From NCBI GenBank assembly GCA_013289855.1, contig JABCZD010000010.1, forward strand, positions 1-64,000: a stretch of 64,000 nucleotides of DNA, written 5' to 3'. Of this stretch, positions 8,077-16,984 are shown piece after piece (the first letter of the stretch is position 1; the number at the start of each line of letters is the position of its first letter). Position numbers and translations under genes: made by a program. This DNA is from Acidobacteriota bacterium. GTDB lineage: Bacteria; Acidobacteriota; Terriglobia; Acidiferrales; UBA7541. Below the pieces are notes generated by a model. The model saw only the letters and a list, made by a program, of their open reading frames with translations, was not told the DNA's origin and ran no database searches.

Positions 8077-8877
8077 ATGGATGCTGTGAAGCGGACGTTT
8101 CACTACAACGCCTGCGCGCTGGCGCTGAGCGGGCATTTTCACCGGCCTATTCACCACGACATCGAAGTGCAGGCGCCGGTATCGTTGCCCACGATTGGGG
8201 GGCACGGAAGCTCGCGGGTAGAGAATTTCCGGGTAAAGGAGTTTGCATCGTTCAAGGCGGGGTATTCGCACGTTTCGGGAAGTGAACACCGGGAGGGCGA
8301 CAAGATTTTCCACACGACGCTGTCAACGTCGACGGTGGAAGGGCTGAACATATTGGACGTGGTCACGGCGGACCGTGTGGTGTCGCGGGTATCGTCGTTC
8401 TGGACGAACAAGGATGATGAGCCGCATTTTTCTTTCTCGGGGAGCAGATTTGAGAATCTGCAGATCGCGGGCTGCCCCGTTAATGTAGCGCTGAAGTCGA
8501 GACTGATCAGCGAGTTGCCGAAGTTTTCGGACGTGGACAAAGAGTTGGCAAACAACGAAAAATTCCGCAAAATGGCACAGGATCCCTTTCAAGACGGCAG
8601 TGCGATCGACGTGAAGAAGCACAATGGGGTAATTCTCTGCTCGCTGGCGACGGACATGACCGCGGAAGCGCCGGGAGTTACGGCGAAAGGACACGGGTTT
8701 CACGTGCCGCACTTCGGCAAGGTGTTCCTGGCGGAAGTGTTGGTGGAACCGTGGCGACGGACGCTGACGATGATTCGACTGGAATTGGGGTCGCCGGTAG
8801 GTGGCGGCGGAGTGGTGGCGCAAAGCGGAGCAAACGGCCACACCTATCCGCCACCGCCACCGCCAACACAGGGCTAG
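8077..8877 (+). CDS. Unknown protein between anti-sigma and TPR-CHAT genes
   Basis: ATG 8077 is preceded by a perfect AAGGAG six bases upstream; 266 residues. It begins MDAVKRTFHYNACALALSGHF, has no signal peptide and no membrane helix, and is rich in beta-like segments (VEGLNILDVVTADRVVSRV; FLAEVLVEPWRRTLTMIRLEL). The C-terminus is Gly-rich then six prolines (YPPPPPPTQG). I recognise no family. It overlaps the possible upstream extension of the CHAT gene and ends eight bases before that gene's ATG, so the two are translationally linked. By position it is the best candidate substrate or partner of the protease, in the way Csx30 sits beside TPR-CHAT in type III-E systems. That role is a hypothesis. 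Confidence 0.7.
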   Translation: MDAVKRTFHYNACALALSGHFHRPIHHDIEVQAPVSLPTIGGHGSSRVENFRVKEFASFKAGYSHVSGSEHREGDKIFHTTLSTSTVEGLNILDVVTADRVVSRVSSFWTNKDDEPHFSFSGSRFENLQIAGCPVNVALKSRLISELPKFSDVDKELANNEKFRKMAQDPFQDGSAIDVKKHNGVILCSLATDMTAEAPGVTAKGHGFHVPHFGKVFLAEVLVEPWRRTLTMIRLELGSPVGGGGVVAQSGANGHTYPPPPPPTQG

Positions 8878-8885
8878 CGCTGTTC

Positions 8886-11393
8886 ATGGCGGTGGCCTGC
8901 GGGCTTTTTCCTTGCGGTTGTACTAAGCCGAGCGCGCAGAGGGCGCAAGCGTCGGCGGTGCCCGAAAAATCCAATACTTCTCCTAAGCCTGCAAACCCTG
9001 AGGCGGTTCGCGACGAAATCGCGCAAAAAATGGGACGCGGCGAGTTCGACGCCGCGTTGCAACAAGCCGACGCTGCGGCGCGCGCGTACGAGAAGCGCGA
9101 CGCATATTGGTATTGGCAGTATCGAATACTGGGCGCGCGTACGCAGATTTTTCGGGGACAATTTGCGGACGCCATCGAACGAATCAAGCAACCGCTTCCC
9201 GCGGAACTGGCCGGCATGGATGTCGCCGTGTTGCGAGAGATGAGTCTGGCGAACGCGGAAGATTACTCGCAACATCCTGCCGCAGCGGAAACCCACATAG
9301 CCGAAGCCGAACGGCTGGCGGTGCACGCCCCTCCAAAAATCTTGATGCAGGTTATGCAGGTGCGTGGCGACCTGGAGATCAGTCAGAAGAGATATGGCAA
9401 AGCGGAGGCAGCCTTTCGCAAGGTGCTGGAGATCGCGAGAGCGCAGCAGGTAACGGTGTCGGAGGTGGCGGCGCTGGGAAGTCTGGGCGAGGTCAGCATG
9501 GGGCTGGAGCATTACGATGAGGCTGCGGATCGCTACAAAGGAGCACTGGAACTGGCGAGGAAGACGGGAAAGAATTCCTCGGTGTCGACGACGCTAGGGA
9601 ATATCGCCTGGAGTTACGACTCCCAAGGAGATTATGAGAACGCCAGGGACTATTACCGGCAGGCCGCGCAGGCGGCGCTACATGCGGGGAAAAAAGACGA
9701 GCGCATCGAGTGGCTGTCCGATCTGGCGTACGTGTACAGCGAAACCCTCGATTATGCGCAAGCGGAGGCAGCCGCGAACGAGGCGCTGGTGCTGGCGCGC
9801 GAGCTGCGGGAGCCGTTGTCGACCGTGCAATCGTTGAACGCGCTGACGGAAATTGCGCTGAGGACCAACCGAGTGGAGCTTGCGGAGCAACACAATCGCG
9901 AGGCGCTGGAACTTGAAGGCGCGGACTTTGATCACGACGAAATGGTCAATTCCAATCTGGACGCCGGGCGGATCGCCGAGCTGCGTGGGCGCCAGGATGA
10001 AGCAGAGCAGCGGTTTAAAAAGGTTGGCGCGGATCCGAAGGCGAAGACGCCATCACGCTGGGAGTCGCAGGCGCGGCTGGCCAGTGTGTATCGTGATGAA
10101 AAACGAAGCGAGGACGCCGAAAGAGAGTTTCGGCGGTGCTTGCAAACCGTCGATGCTGCCAGACAAGCAGTGGGACGTGAGGAGTCACGACTTTCGTTTA
10201 TGTCGGGCCCCATACAATTTTACGGGGAATATATTGATTTCCTGATTTCCGAGGGACGTGCGGTGGAGGCGCTGCAGATTGCGGAGAACAGCCGGGCGCG
10301 GACGCTGGCGGAGGGGCTGAACTCGAGAAGCACGCGAGTTGTGGATGCGTTTGCAGGCGTGGGATTGAAAGGATTGTCCAAGCGGCTGAACAGTACGCTG
10401 CTTTGTTACTGGCTGGGGCGTGCGCATTCGCATTTGTGGGTGATCACGACGGATAAGACGGTGTATTTCCAGCTAGCTGGGTCGGAGGAGATCGAGCGCG
10501 CGGTAAAAGATTATCGCGAGGCGCTGCTGGCGTCGCGGGACGCGTTGCATCCAGCGAACCGCGCCGGTGTGAAATTGTACGAGATGCTGGTGCAACCCGC
10601 GCAGGAGCTGATTGCGAAGAACGCGCAGGTGATCATTTTGCCGGATGCCGGGCTGTATGCGCTGAATTTTGAAACGTTAATCTCCCCAGGCGTGGAGCCG
10701 CATTACTGGATTGAAGATGTGTCAGTAACAACGGCAAGTTCGCTGACGCTGCTGGCGGCTTCCGCGGCGCGGCGCGCGCCGGCGGCGAAGAAACTTTTGT
10801 TAATCGGAAACACGGAACAGGCCAGCAGCGAATTCCCCAACCTGCCGCAAGCGTCGGCGGAAATGCAAACGGTGGAGCACTATTTCGCGACGGCGGATCG
10901 CGAAGTGTTGCAGGGGAAGGAGGCTACGCCGGCGGCCTATCTTTCCGGCGATCCGGAGCGCTTCGCTTATTTACATTTTGTGACGCATGGGACCGCGAGT
11001 CTGACGAAGCCCATGGAATCCGCGGTAATTCTGAGTCCGGGAGGAGAAAGCTACAAACTCTATGCGCGGGATATTGTGACGCGGCGGCTGAACGCGAATC
11101 TGGTGACGATATCGGCATGCAATGGAGCCGGGACGCGAGCGTATTCGGGCGAAGGACTGGTGGGACTTTCCTGGGCGTTTTTGCGGGCAGGGGCGCACAA
11201 CGTGATCGGGGCGTTATGGGAGGTAAATGATAGTTCGACACCGCAATTGATGGATGCGCTGTACGGGGGACTGAGTCAGGGCAAGCCGCCGGCAACCGCG
11301 CTGCGGGATGCGAAGTTGTCATTGTTGCGGTCTGGGACGGTTTATAGCAAGCCGTATTATTGGGCGCCGTTTCAGCTTTATGCGGGATCGTGA
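8886..11393 (+). CDS. TPR-CHAT protein (caspase-like cysteine protease)
   Basis: From ATG 8886 the protein has 835 residues; a GTG at 8751 in frame would add 45 residues overlapping the preceding gene and place basic residues before the hydrophobic stretch LALFMAVACGLFPCGC. That stretch could be a lipoprotein-type signal, so the start is uncertain. Residues ~50-400 are TPR repeats (e.g. SLGEVSMGLEHYDEAADRY, TLGNIAWSYDSQGDYENAR). The CHAT domain covers about 540-835, with the catalytic His in FVTHGTAS (H701) and Cys in ISACNGAG (C745), so the dyad is intact. CHAT proteases cut specific partner proteins when their TPR or other sensor domain is triggered. It is the last gene of the sigma/anti-sigma set. 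Confidence 0.85.
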   Translation: MAVACGLFPCGCTKPSAQRAQASAVPEKSNTSPKPANPEAVRDEIAQKMGRGEFDAALQQADAAARAYEKRDAYWYWQYRILGARTQIFRGQFADAIERIKQPLPAELAGMDVAVLREMSLANAEDYSQHPAAAETHIAEAERLAVHAPPKILMQVMQVRGDLEISQKRYGKAEAAFRKVLEIARAQQVTVSEVAALGSLGEVSMGLEHYDEAADRYKGALELARKTGKNSSVSTTLGNIAWSYDSQGDYENARDYYRQAAQAALHAGKKDERIEWLSDLAYVYSETLDYAQAEAAANEALVLARELREPLSTVQSLNALTEIALRTNRVELAEQHNREALELEGADFDHDEMVNSNLDAGRIAELRGRQDEAEQRFKKVGADPKAKTPSRWESQARLASVYRDEKRSEDAEREFRRCLQTVDAARQAVGREESRLSFMSGPIQFYGEYIDFLISEGRAVEALQIAENSRARTLAEGLNSRSTRVVDAFAGVGLKGLSKRLNSTLLCYWLGRAHSHLWVITTDKTVYFQLAGSEEIERAVKDYREALLASRDALHPANRAGVKLYEMLVQPAQELIAKNAQVIILPDAGLYALNFETLISPGVEPHYWIEDVSVTTASSLTLLAASAARRAPAAKKLLLIGNTEQASSEFPNLPQASAEMQTVEHYFATADREVLQGKEATPAAYLSGDPERFAYLHFVTHGTASLTKPMESAVILSPGGESYKLYARDIVTRRLNANLVTISACNGAGTRAYSGEGLVGLSWAFLRAGAHNVIGALWEVNDSSTPQLMDALYGGLSQGKPPATALRDAKLSLLRSGTVYSKPYYWAPFQLYAGS

Positions 11394-11399
11394 GTAATC

Positions 11400-11446
11400 C
11401 GTGACCTGTGACCCGTTATGAGTGACCGAGAATCGTGACCGACTCA
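11400..11446. repeat. Degenerate GTGACC repeats
   Basis: The unit GTGACC/AGTGACC appears four times between 11401 and 11446 (GTGACC TGTGACC ... GAGTGACC ... TCGTGACC). Spacing is irregular and copies are short, so this is a degenerate intergenic repeat rather than a CRISPR or tandem array. Confidence 0.4.
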
Positions 11447-11544
11447 GCGGCGTGCGACGCATAAAGTCGGGTCTTCCTGATTGCCTTAGGCCCGGTGAGA
11501 ACTTAAATGTCTTGCCTCAAGAATGCCAGTGGTTAACTTACGCG

Positions 11545-11596
11545 AAAGCGGCGTCAAGCCGCCGCACTCCAAATTAGACCCGTGCGGCGGCTTTAT
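11545..11596. terminator. REP-like hairpin between convergent genes
   Basis: AAGCCGCCGCAC (11557-11568) pairs perfectly with GTGCGGCGGCTT (11582-11593) around a 13-base loop; the left arm is itself part of a palindrome AAAGCGGCG-TCAAG-CCGCCGC (11545-11565). It lies between the convergent TPR-CHAT and sedolisin genes and probably terminates both, although the T-run is weak. The same GCGGCGTCAAGCCGCCGCACTCC word is, to my knowledge, a frequent acidobacterial intergenic repeat. Confidence 0.5.
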
Positions 11597-11616
11597 TCTG
11601 CGCATCGATGCCGTGA

Positions 11617-13284
11617 CTACTTCAGGGCGGCTAAAATGTTTTGGCCGTTGGGTGAGCCGAGGCCGGTGCAGGCATCCCAGCCGGGGCCGGCGTGGTATTT
11701 GCCGTTGTTGCCGGTGGTGATGTCGTTGAAGGCTTTGGCGGTGGTGGGGATGGCGTAGAGCAGCGGATTGAGGAAACCCACTGGTTTGCCAAGGGATTGA
11801 TTGAGGCGCGCGACCAAGCCGGCCCAAAGTGGGGCTACGGCGCTGGTGCCGCCGACCGGGGGAACGCCTTGCGAGGCGTCCGGGAAGGCCTGGCCGTCGC
11901 AGAGGACTTGGTAGCCGGAGCCTGGGGCGGCATCGCCGCAGACGTCGGGAACGCCTCGCATTACGGGGCCTGCGGGATCCACAGCCTTCTGGCTCTCGAC
12001 ACCGACCTGGTAAGTGGGTTGGGCGAAGACGCGGCTGACGCCGCCACCGGTGCCGTCGTTGAGGCCGTCATCCCAGACGACTTCGTTGGAGATGGCCTTT
12101 CCCGTTACTGTGATTTGCGTGCCGCCACAAGCCAGGACGTTGGGGCTGGAGGCTGGGAAGTCCACGTGGGTCTTGCCGTCCCAGTTGGGATCGTTGGCGG
12201 CAAAATCAGCGGAGCCGCTGTCGCCGGCCGCGACGCAGACGGTCATGCCGACTTGCGCGGCGGCTTGGAGGATTTGGTCGAACTCGGTTTGAAATTGGCC
12301 GGAGGCGGTGTCTTCCGGACCGCCCCAACTGATGGAGACGACGTTGGGATTGTTGACGGTGTCGTGGACGATGGCGCTGATGGCGCCGAGGAAGCTTTGG
12401 TCGGTGGCATCGGGAGCGAAATAGACGACTACTTTTGCGCCGGGGGCGATGCCGCCAGCGACTTCAATGTCCAAGGCGACTTCGACGTCCGGATTATTTT
12501 GCGCGAAGGCGTTGGTGCCCGGGCTGTTGGTGCCGCCTCCAGTGTAGGTGGCGGTGGAGACGTTGGGCGGCTTGACGCCGATGCCCTGGAAGTAGGTGGT
12601 TAGATCGGTGGTGTGGTAGCCGCCACCGAGTTCGAGGATGGCGATGGTCTGGCCGGTGCCGTCGGCGGCCGCAAAATTATAAAGCTGAGAGAGTTGTAGG
12701 GGCGAGAAACCCGCAGGGACGGGAGCTGGAGAAGCGTGCGGTTTTCCGACGCTGTGAGCGCCGGCAGTCATGGTTTTGGCTTTGTCGTCGTGGCGGATGC
12801 GAAAATGCGGCTTGGCGAACGGGCGATTGTCGAGTCCGGTAACGCTGGTGACGATGCCGCCGAGGTTGGCGGGGAGGAGAATGTCGCCCTCGCGGCCGCG
12901 ATAGGTGATTTCGTTGGATTTATACATTTTGAGGGCGACACCGAAGGCGCGGTTGTAGTTTTCTGCGGTGCCGGAGAGGAGGACGTGGCGCTTGGCGAGG
13001 TCGGATTCGATGACTTTGAGGTGGTGTTCGCTCGCGAAGGCGGTGACTTTGGCGATGTCGGCGGGGTCGGCGCCGTGGGCGGTGGCCAGCGCTTCGCGGG
13101 TCATGTAGGTGCGATCTTTGGGCTTTAGCTTGTTGTGCTCGTGGGCGTCGGGCAGGGGGTTCCTGCGGCGAACCATCACGGTGACTTGAAATTCGCCGTG
13201 CGGGACTTCTCCGGAGATTTGGGCGTGGGGTAGACGGTGCTTGGTGCTGCCTTTTAGCGAGATTTGTTTTTCGTTGGAGGACAT
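11617..13284 (-). CDS. S53 family serine-carboxyl peptidase (sedolisin/kumamolisin type)
   Basis: ATG 13284 is preceded by AAGGAG at nine bases; 555 residues. The N-terminal ~170 residues are the pro-kumamolisin activation domain. The catalytic part has E268 and D272 in VEVALD, the oxyanion Asp D355 in AAGDSG and the nucleophile S481 in GGTSAVAP. The C-terminal calcium loop (NDITTGNNGKYHAGPGWD) is present. This is a complete Ser-Glu-Asp acid peptidase, expected to remove its own prodomain at low pH. No Sec signal is visible before the prodomain, unlike many exported relatives, so its location is unclear. The gene is convergent with TPR-CHAT and divergent from the phosphorylase. Confidence 0.93.
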   Translation of the reverse strand: MSSNEKQISLKGSTKHRLPHAQISGEVPHGEFQVTVMVRRRNPLPDAHEHNKLKPKDRTYMTREALATAHGADPADIAKVTAFASEHHLKVIESDLAKRHVLLSGTAENYNRAFGVALKMYKSNEITYRGREGDILLPANLGGIVTSVTGLDNRPFAKPHFRIRHDDKAKTMTAGAHSVGKPHASPAPVPAGFSPLQLSQLYNFAAADGTGQTIAILELGGGYHTTDLTTYFQGIGVKPPNVSTATYTGGGTNSPGTNAFAQNNPDVEVALDIEVAGGIAPGAKVVVYFAPDATDQSFLGAISAIVHDTVNNPNVVSISWGGPEDTASGQFQTEFDQILQAAAQVGMTVCVAAGDSGSADFAANDPNWDGKTHVDFPASSPNVLACGGTQITVTGKAISNEVVWDDGLNDGTGGGVSRVFAQPTYQVGVESQKAVDPAGPVMRGVPDVCGDAAPGSGYQVLCDGQAFPDASQGVPPVGGTSAVAPLWAGLVARLNQSLGKPVGFLNPLLYAIPTTAKAFNDITTGNNGKYHAGPGWDACTGLGSPNGQNILAALK

Positions 13285-13594
13285 ATTCAGATGCTCCTTT
13301 GCGTAAGGGCCCGGTACCCGTAGGATGCGCCACGACCGTGGATGGTGGTGGACCGTTTTGGCCGAGGGGTCCGTGGGCGAAACCATTCCTTGGCGAGTCC
13401 TTGGCGACGCGGGCTAATGAGGTAGTGATGCGAGTGGCCGAATAGTTTCATTGTGCGGCGGGATGGAGTTGCGGATCAGGATGCGGGAAATGGCCGCGCT
13501 ATTGCTTGTCGGAGCGGGTTACCAGAGAATATGAGGTTTGCGGCGCAGCTCTTTTGGGGATGTGACGTCCGCTTGGCGCGGAGAAGCGAGCGAA
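13285..13594. other. Divergent promoter region, sedolisin/glgP
   Basis: About 310 bases between two divergent genes. Apart from the AAGGAG site of the sedolisin gene I see no clear promoter pair, repeat or small gene. Confidence 0.35.
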
Positions 13595-15379
13595 ATGGCG
13601 ACTGAGAACACGATGGGGACGCGGAAGATAGCGTATTTCTCCATGGAAATTGCGCTGGAGAGCGCCATGCCGAGCTATAGCGGCGGACTGGGCGTGTTGG
13701 CCGGGGATACGATTCGCGCGGCGGCGGATTTGCGATTGCCCATGGTGGCGGTGTCACTGCTGTATCGCAAGGGATTTTTCGAGCAGCGGCTGGCGGAGGA
13801 TGGCAGTCAGACGGAAGAGCCGGTGGACTGGCGGGTGGAAGACTTTTTGAAAGAAGAGGCGGCGCGAGCGAGCGTCACGATTGAAGGGCGGAAGGTGGAG
13901 TTGCGCTGTTGGCGGTATGAGGCCAAGGGTGTGCGCGGCTACGCGGTGCCGATTTACTTTCTGGATGCGGATTTGCCGGGGAACGCGGACGCGGATCGCG
14001 CGCTTTCGGCGAGTTTGTATGGAGGGGATGCGTATTACCGGCTGTGCCAGGAAGTGTTGCTGGGAATCGGCGGGGTACGGATGTTGCGGGCGTTGGGGTA
14101 TCACGATTTGGCGCGATTTCACATGAATGAAGGACATGCGGCGCTATTGTCGCTGGAATTGCTGGCGGAAGAGGCGCGGGCGCGGGGGCGCAAGCGGATT
14201 CGCGGAGAAGATATCGAGAAGGTGCGGAACAAGTGCGTGTTCACAACGCACACTCCGGTTCCGGCGGGGCACGACCGCTTCCCGATGGAATATTTGACGC
14301 GGGTGTTTCCGAACCAGACGGATTTTCTGGATTTGTCGGATGCGGGTTCGGCGGCGCTGATGAAGCGCGTGCTGCAAGTGCAAGACTCGTATGCGGATTT
14401 GAAAGCCGCAGCGCAGAGCGGCGCAACGCTGAATATGACGCAGTTGGCGATCGGGTTGACGAAGTACGTGAACGGCGTGGCCAAGCAGCATGGGGTGACG
14501 TCGCGCAAGATGTTTCCGGGAGTGCCGATCGAAGCGATTACGAATGGCGTGCATGCGGGGACGTGGTCGGCGCCATCGTTTCAACAAATGTTTGACCGCT
14601 ACGTGCCAGACTGGCGTGAGGACAACTACAGCTTGCGGGGGGTGCTGGGCGTGCCACCAGAAGAAGTGTGGGCGTCACACTTGATTGCCAAGCACGAACT
14701 GTTTGAATTGGTGCGGAAAAAAACGGGGATCAAGCTGGATCCGGAAGTATTTACCGTGGGGTTTGCGCGGCGCGCCACGGCGTATAAGCGCGCGGACCTG
14801 TTGCTGAAGGATCTGCACCGCTTGCGGCAGATTGCCAAGAACGTGGGCAAATTTCAGATTATTTACGCCGGAAAATCGCATCCGAACGATGGCAGTGGGA
14901 AAGATTTAATTCGGAAAATTTTTCAGGCTAAGAAGGCGTTGCGTAAAGCGGTGCCGACGGTTTTTCTGGACAACTATAATATGGAAGTGGGAGCGAAGAT
15001 GACGGCGGGCGTGGATCTGTGGTTGAACACGCCGCAATTTCCGCTGGAGGCTTCGGGAACGAGCGGGATGAAGGCGGCGCTGAATGGCGTGCCGAGCTTG
15101 AGCATTTTGGATGGCTGGTGGGTGGAGGGGCATATCGAGGGCGTGACGGGCTGGGCGATTGGGGATTTGCGGCGCGGGGTACCGGAGGATCCGGTGTCCG
15201 ATGATCACAGCGAGGCGGAGTCTTTGTACTACAAGCTGGAGAGCGCGATTTTGCCGATGTTTTACCACGAGCGGCGGAAATTTATTGATGTTATGCAGCA
15301 CGCGATTGCGGTGAATGGATCGTATTTTAATACGCAGCGGATGGTGCAGGATTATATTGCGAATGCGTATATTCGGTAG
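13595..15379 (+). CDS. glgP: Alpha-glucan phosphorylase, short form (GT35)
   Basis: I take ATG 13595 as the start (GGAG about 12 bases upstream), giving 594 residues; MGTRK at 13613 is an alternative. The N-terminus IAYFSMEIALESAMPSYSGG and the block FTTHTPVPAGHDRFP are typical of the shorter bacterial/archaeal maltodextrin phosphorylases, which lack the long N-terminal domain of the E. coli enzyme. The PLP-binding lysine is K493 in EASGTSGMKAALNG. The enzyme releases glucose-1-phosphate from glycogen or maltodextrin. It stands alone; downstream are a palindromic repeat and the convergent his operon. Confidence 0.93.
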   Translation: MATENTMGTRKIAYFSMEIALESAMPSYSGGLGVLAGDTIRAAADLRLPMVAVSLLYRKGFFEQRLAEDGSQTEEPVDWRVEDFLKEEAARASVTIEGRKVELRCWRYEAKGVRGYAVPIYFLDADLPGNADADRALSASLYGGDAYYRLCQEVLLGIGGVRMLRALGYHDLARFHMNEGHAALLSLELLAEEARARGRKRIRGEDIEKVRNKCVFTTHTPVPAGHDRFPMEYLTRVFPNQTDFLDLSDAGSAALMKRVLQVQDSYADLKAAAQSGATLNMTQLAIGLTKYVNGVAKQHGVTSRKMFPGVPIEAITNGVHAGTWSAPSFQQMFDRYVPDWREDNYSLRGVLGVPPEEVWASHLIAKHELFELVRKKTGIKLDPEVFTVGFARRATAYKRADLLLKDLHRLRQIAKNVGKFQIIYAGKSHPNDGSGKDLIRKIFQAKKALRKAVPTVFLDNYNMEVGAKMTAGVDLWLNTPQFPLEASGTSGMKAALNGVPSLSILDGWWVEGHIEGVTGWAIGDLRRGVPEDPVSDDHSEAESLYYKLESAILPMFYHERRKFIDVMQHAIAVNGSYFNTQRMVQDYIANAYIR

Positions 15380-15399
15380 GTGCGACGCGGGGTCATGCT

Positions 15400-15478
15400 T
15401 GTATTTTGCGACTGCGGCGACGTGAAAGAAAGCAGATTTCTCGCTTCGCTCGGAATGACAGTTTTTTTCGCAATCGCG
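15400..15478. repeat. Dispersed intergenic repeat (CGCTCGGAATGACA type)
   Basis: The spacer between glgP and hisA contains AGATTTCTCGCTTCGCTCGG followed by AATGACA and a T-run, and its mirror side TTGCGACTGCGGCGACG. The 'resistant' reverse reading TGTCATTCCGAGCGAAGCGA is a well-known type of dispersed intergenic palindrome in several phyla. It probably serves as a transcription end for both convergent genes. Confidence 0.4.
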
Positions 15479-15487
15479 GAGAGAGAT

Positions 15488-16177
15488 TTAGCTTAGGCGG
15501 TTTTTGTAGATGGCCATGCCTACGGCGGCGTCCATGCCTAGGCGGGCCAGGGCGGCGATTTCGCGGTGGGTTTTGATGCCGCCGGCGGCGATGATGGGGT
15601 GAGTGGTGACGCGGCGGAGTTGGCGGAACCATTTGAGATTGGCGCCGGTCATAGTGCCTTCGCGGTCGACGTCGGTGCAGAGAAATGCGGAGCAGTAGGG
15701 TTCGAGTTGCGGCATTACTTCTTCGGCCGAGAGTTTTAGCTTTTGTTGCCAGCCTTTGATGGTGATTTTGGAGTTGGCGGTGTCCAGCGCGATTACGATT
15801 TGCCGCGGATCGATTTTGGCGGTTAGCGCGCACAAGAATTGGTTGGCGATTTTTCCTTCCTTGAACGCGGCGCTTCCTATGATGATTTGATGCGGTCGCC
15901 ACGCGGCAATTTTTTGCGCGTGGGCTACGGTGCGGATGCCACCGCCGATGCGGACTTGCATTTTGTATTTGTTGCGAGCGGCGGCGCAGAGTTCGCGCGC
16001 GAGCTTCTCGTTCGAGCCTTGGCCCATGGCGGCGTCTAGATCGATAATGTGCAGCCAGTTGTAGTTTTTGAAGGCGTGGAGTTGGGCGAAAACATCTGGG
16101 ACGGCTAGCTCGCGTTTTTTTCCGTGGACTAGCTGGACGGCTTGGCCGGCTTGCAGATCGATGCAGGGGATTAGCAC
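15488..16177 (-). CDS. hisA: HisA, ProFAR isomerase
   Basis: This 229-residue TIM-barrel enzyme catalyses the Amadori isomerisation of ProFAR to PRFAR in histidine synthesis. D8 in LIPCIDLQ and the Asp of VIALDT are the catalytic acids; phosphate loops IGGGIRT and AAGGIKT are in place. The block CTDVDREGTMTG differs from the usual TDI.RDGT..G by having Glu in the position of the second Asp, a small departure. It is slightly short for the family (~240). It is the last gene of the leftward his operon, its start overlapping the end of hisF by seven bases. Confidence 0.93.
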   Translation of the reverse strand: MLIPCIDLQAGQAVQLVHGKKRELAVPDVFAQLHAFKNYNWLHIIDLDAAMGQGSNEKLARELCAAARNKYKMQVRIGGGIRTVAHAQKIAAWRPHQIIIGSAAFKEGKIANQFLCALTAKIDPRQIVIALDTANSKITIKGWQQKLKLSAEEVMPQLEPYCSAFLCTDVDREGTMTGANLKWFRQLRRVTTHPIIAAGGIKTHREIAALARLGMDAAVGMAIYKNRLS

Positions 16178-16935
16178 GGAAAGCGGACCTCGATGTTTTG
16201 CGTGGCGAGAAATTGTTTTAGTTCGCGGATGGATTGAATGTTGTCATGAAAGATCGATGCCGCTAAGGCGGCGTCCGCCTGGCCTTCGCGGAAAACTTCG
16301 GCGAAATGCTGTGGGAGTCTTGCGCCGCCACTAGCGATTACCGGGACGTTTACGGCAGCGGCGATGGCGCGCGTTAGCGGAATGTCAAACCCGATTTGTG
16401 TGCCGTCGCGGTCGACGGAAGTGACTAGAATTTCTCCTGCGCCGCTTTCTGCTGCGCGCTGGGCCCACGCGATGGCGTTCTGATTGGCGGATTCGCGGCC
16501 ACCGCGCACCATTACATCCCAATGATCGTTTTTGAATTTTGCGTCGATGGCGATAACCACCGCTTGTGCGCCGAATTCGGCGGAAAGCTCCGTGAGCAAC
16601 TCTGGGCGTTCAACCGCGGCAGTGTTTACGGTGACTTTGTCGGCGCCGGCGCGGATTACGGAACGGGCTTCGTCGAGGGAGCGGACACCTCCGCCGGCGG
16701 TGAGCGGGATGGCTAGCTCGGCGGCTACGCGGCGGATGGTTTCGAGGAAAGTGGGGCGGCGGTCGCGCGCGGCGGCAATGTCCAGCACGACGAGCTCGTC
16801 GGCGCCTTCGGCGTTGTAACGCGCGGCCAGTTCGGCGGGGTCGCCGGCGTCGCGGAGGCCGACGAAATTTACGCCTTTGACGACGCGGGCGCCGTCGGTG
16901 TCCAGGCAGGGGATGATGCGGTGGGCTAGGCTCAT
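16171..16935 (-). CDS. hisF: HisF, imidazole glycerol phosphate synthase cyclase subunit
   Basis: A 254-residue TIM barrel with catalytic D in IIPCLDTDGARVVKGVNF and in LVTSVDRDGT, and phosphate loops AGGGVRS and IASGGA. It closes PRFAR with ammonia delivered by HisH to give IGP and AICAR. Length is normal. It is separated from hisH by 184 bases of dispersed repeat instead of the tight spacing seen among hisI-G-D-C. Confidence 0.96.
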   Translation of the reverse strand: MSLAHRIIPCLDTDGARVVKGVNFVGLRDAGDPAELAARYNAEGADELVVLDIAAARDRRPTFLETIRRVAAELAIPLTAGGGVRSLDEARSVIRAGADKVTVNTAAVERPELLTELSAEFGAQAVVIAIDAKFKNDHWDVMVRGGRESANQNAIAWAQRAAESGAGEILVTSVDRDGTQIGFDIPLTRAIAAAVNVPVIASGGARLPQHFAEVFREGQADAALAASIFHDNIQSIRELKQFLATQNIEVRFPC

Positions 16936-16984
16936 GGCGTCACCGCGTGGGATTGGGCAAGTTGGAGCGGGTTGGTTTCAACAC

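Noticed and set aside
6635..11393. A type III-E CRISPR (Craspase) locus
   Set aside because: No Cas7-like effector, no repeat-spacer array, no Cas1/Cas2; only the sigma and TPR-CHAT parts resemble it.
11400..11446. GTGACC units as a CRISPR-like array
   Set aside because: Units are six bases, unevenly spaced, with no spacers.
11692..12603. 303-codon frame opposite the sedolisin gene
   Set aside because: Gly/Asp/Val-rich shadow of the minus-strand peptidase; no family content.
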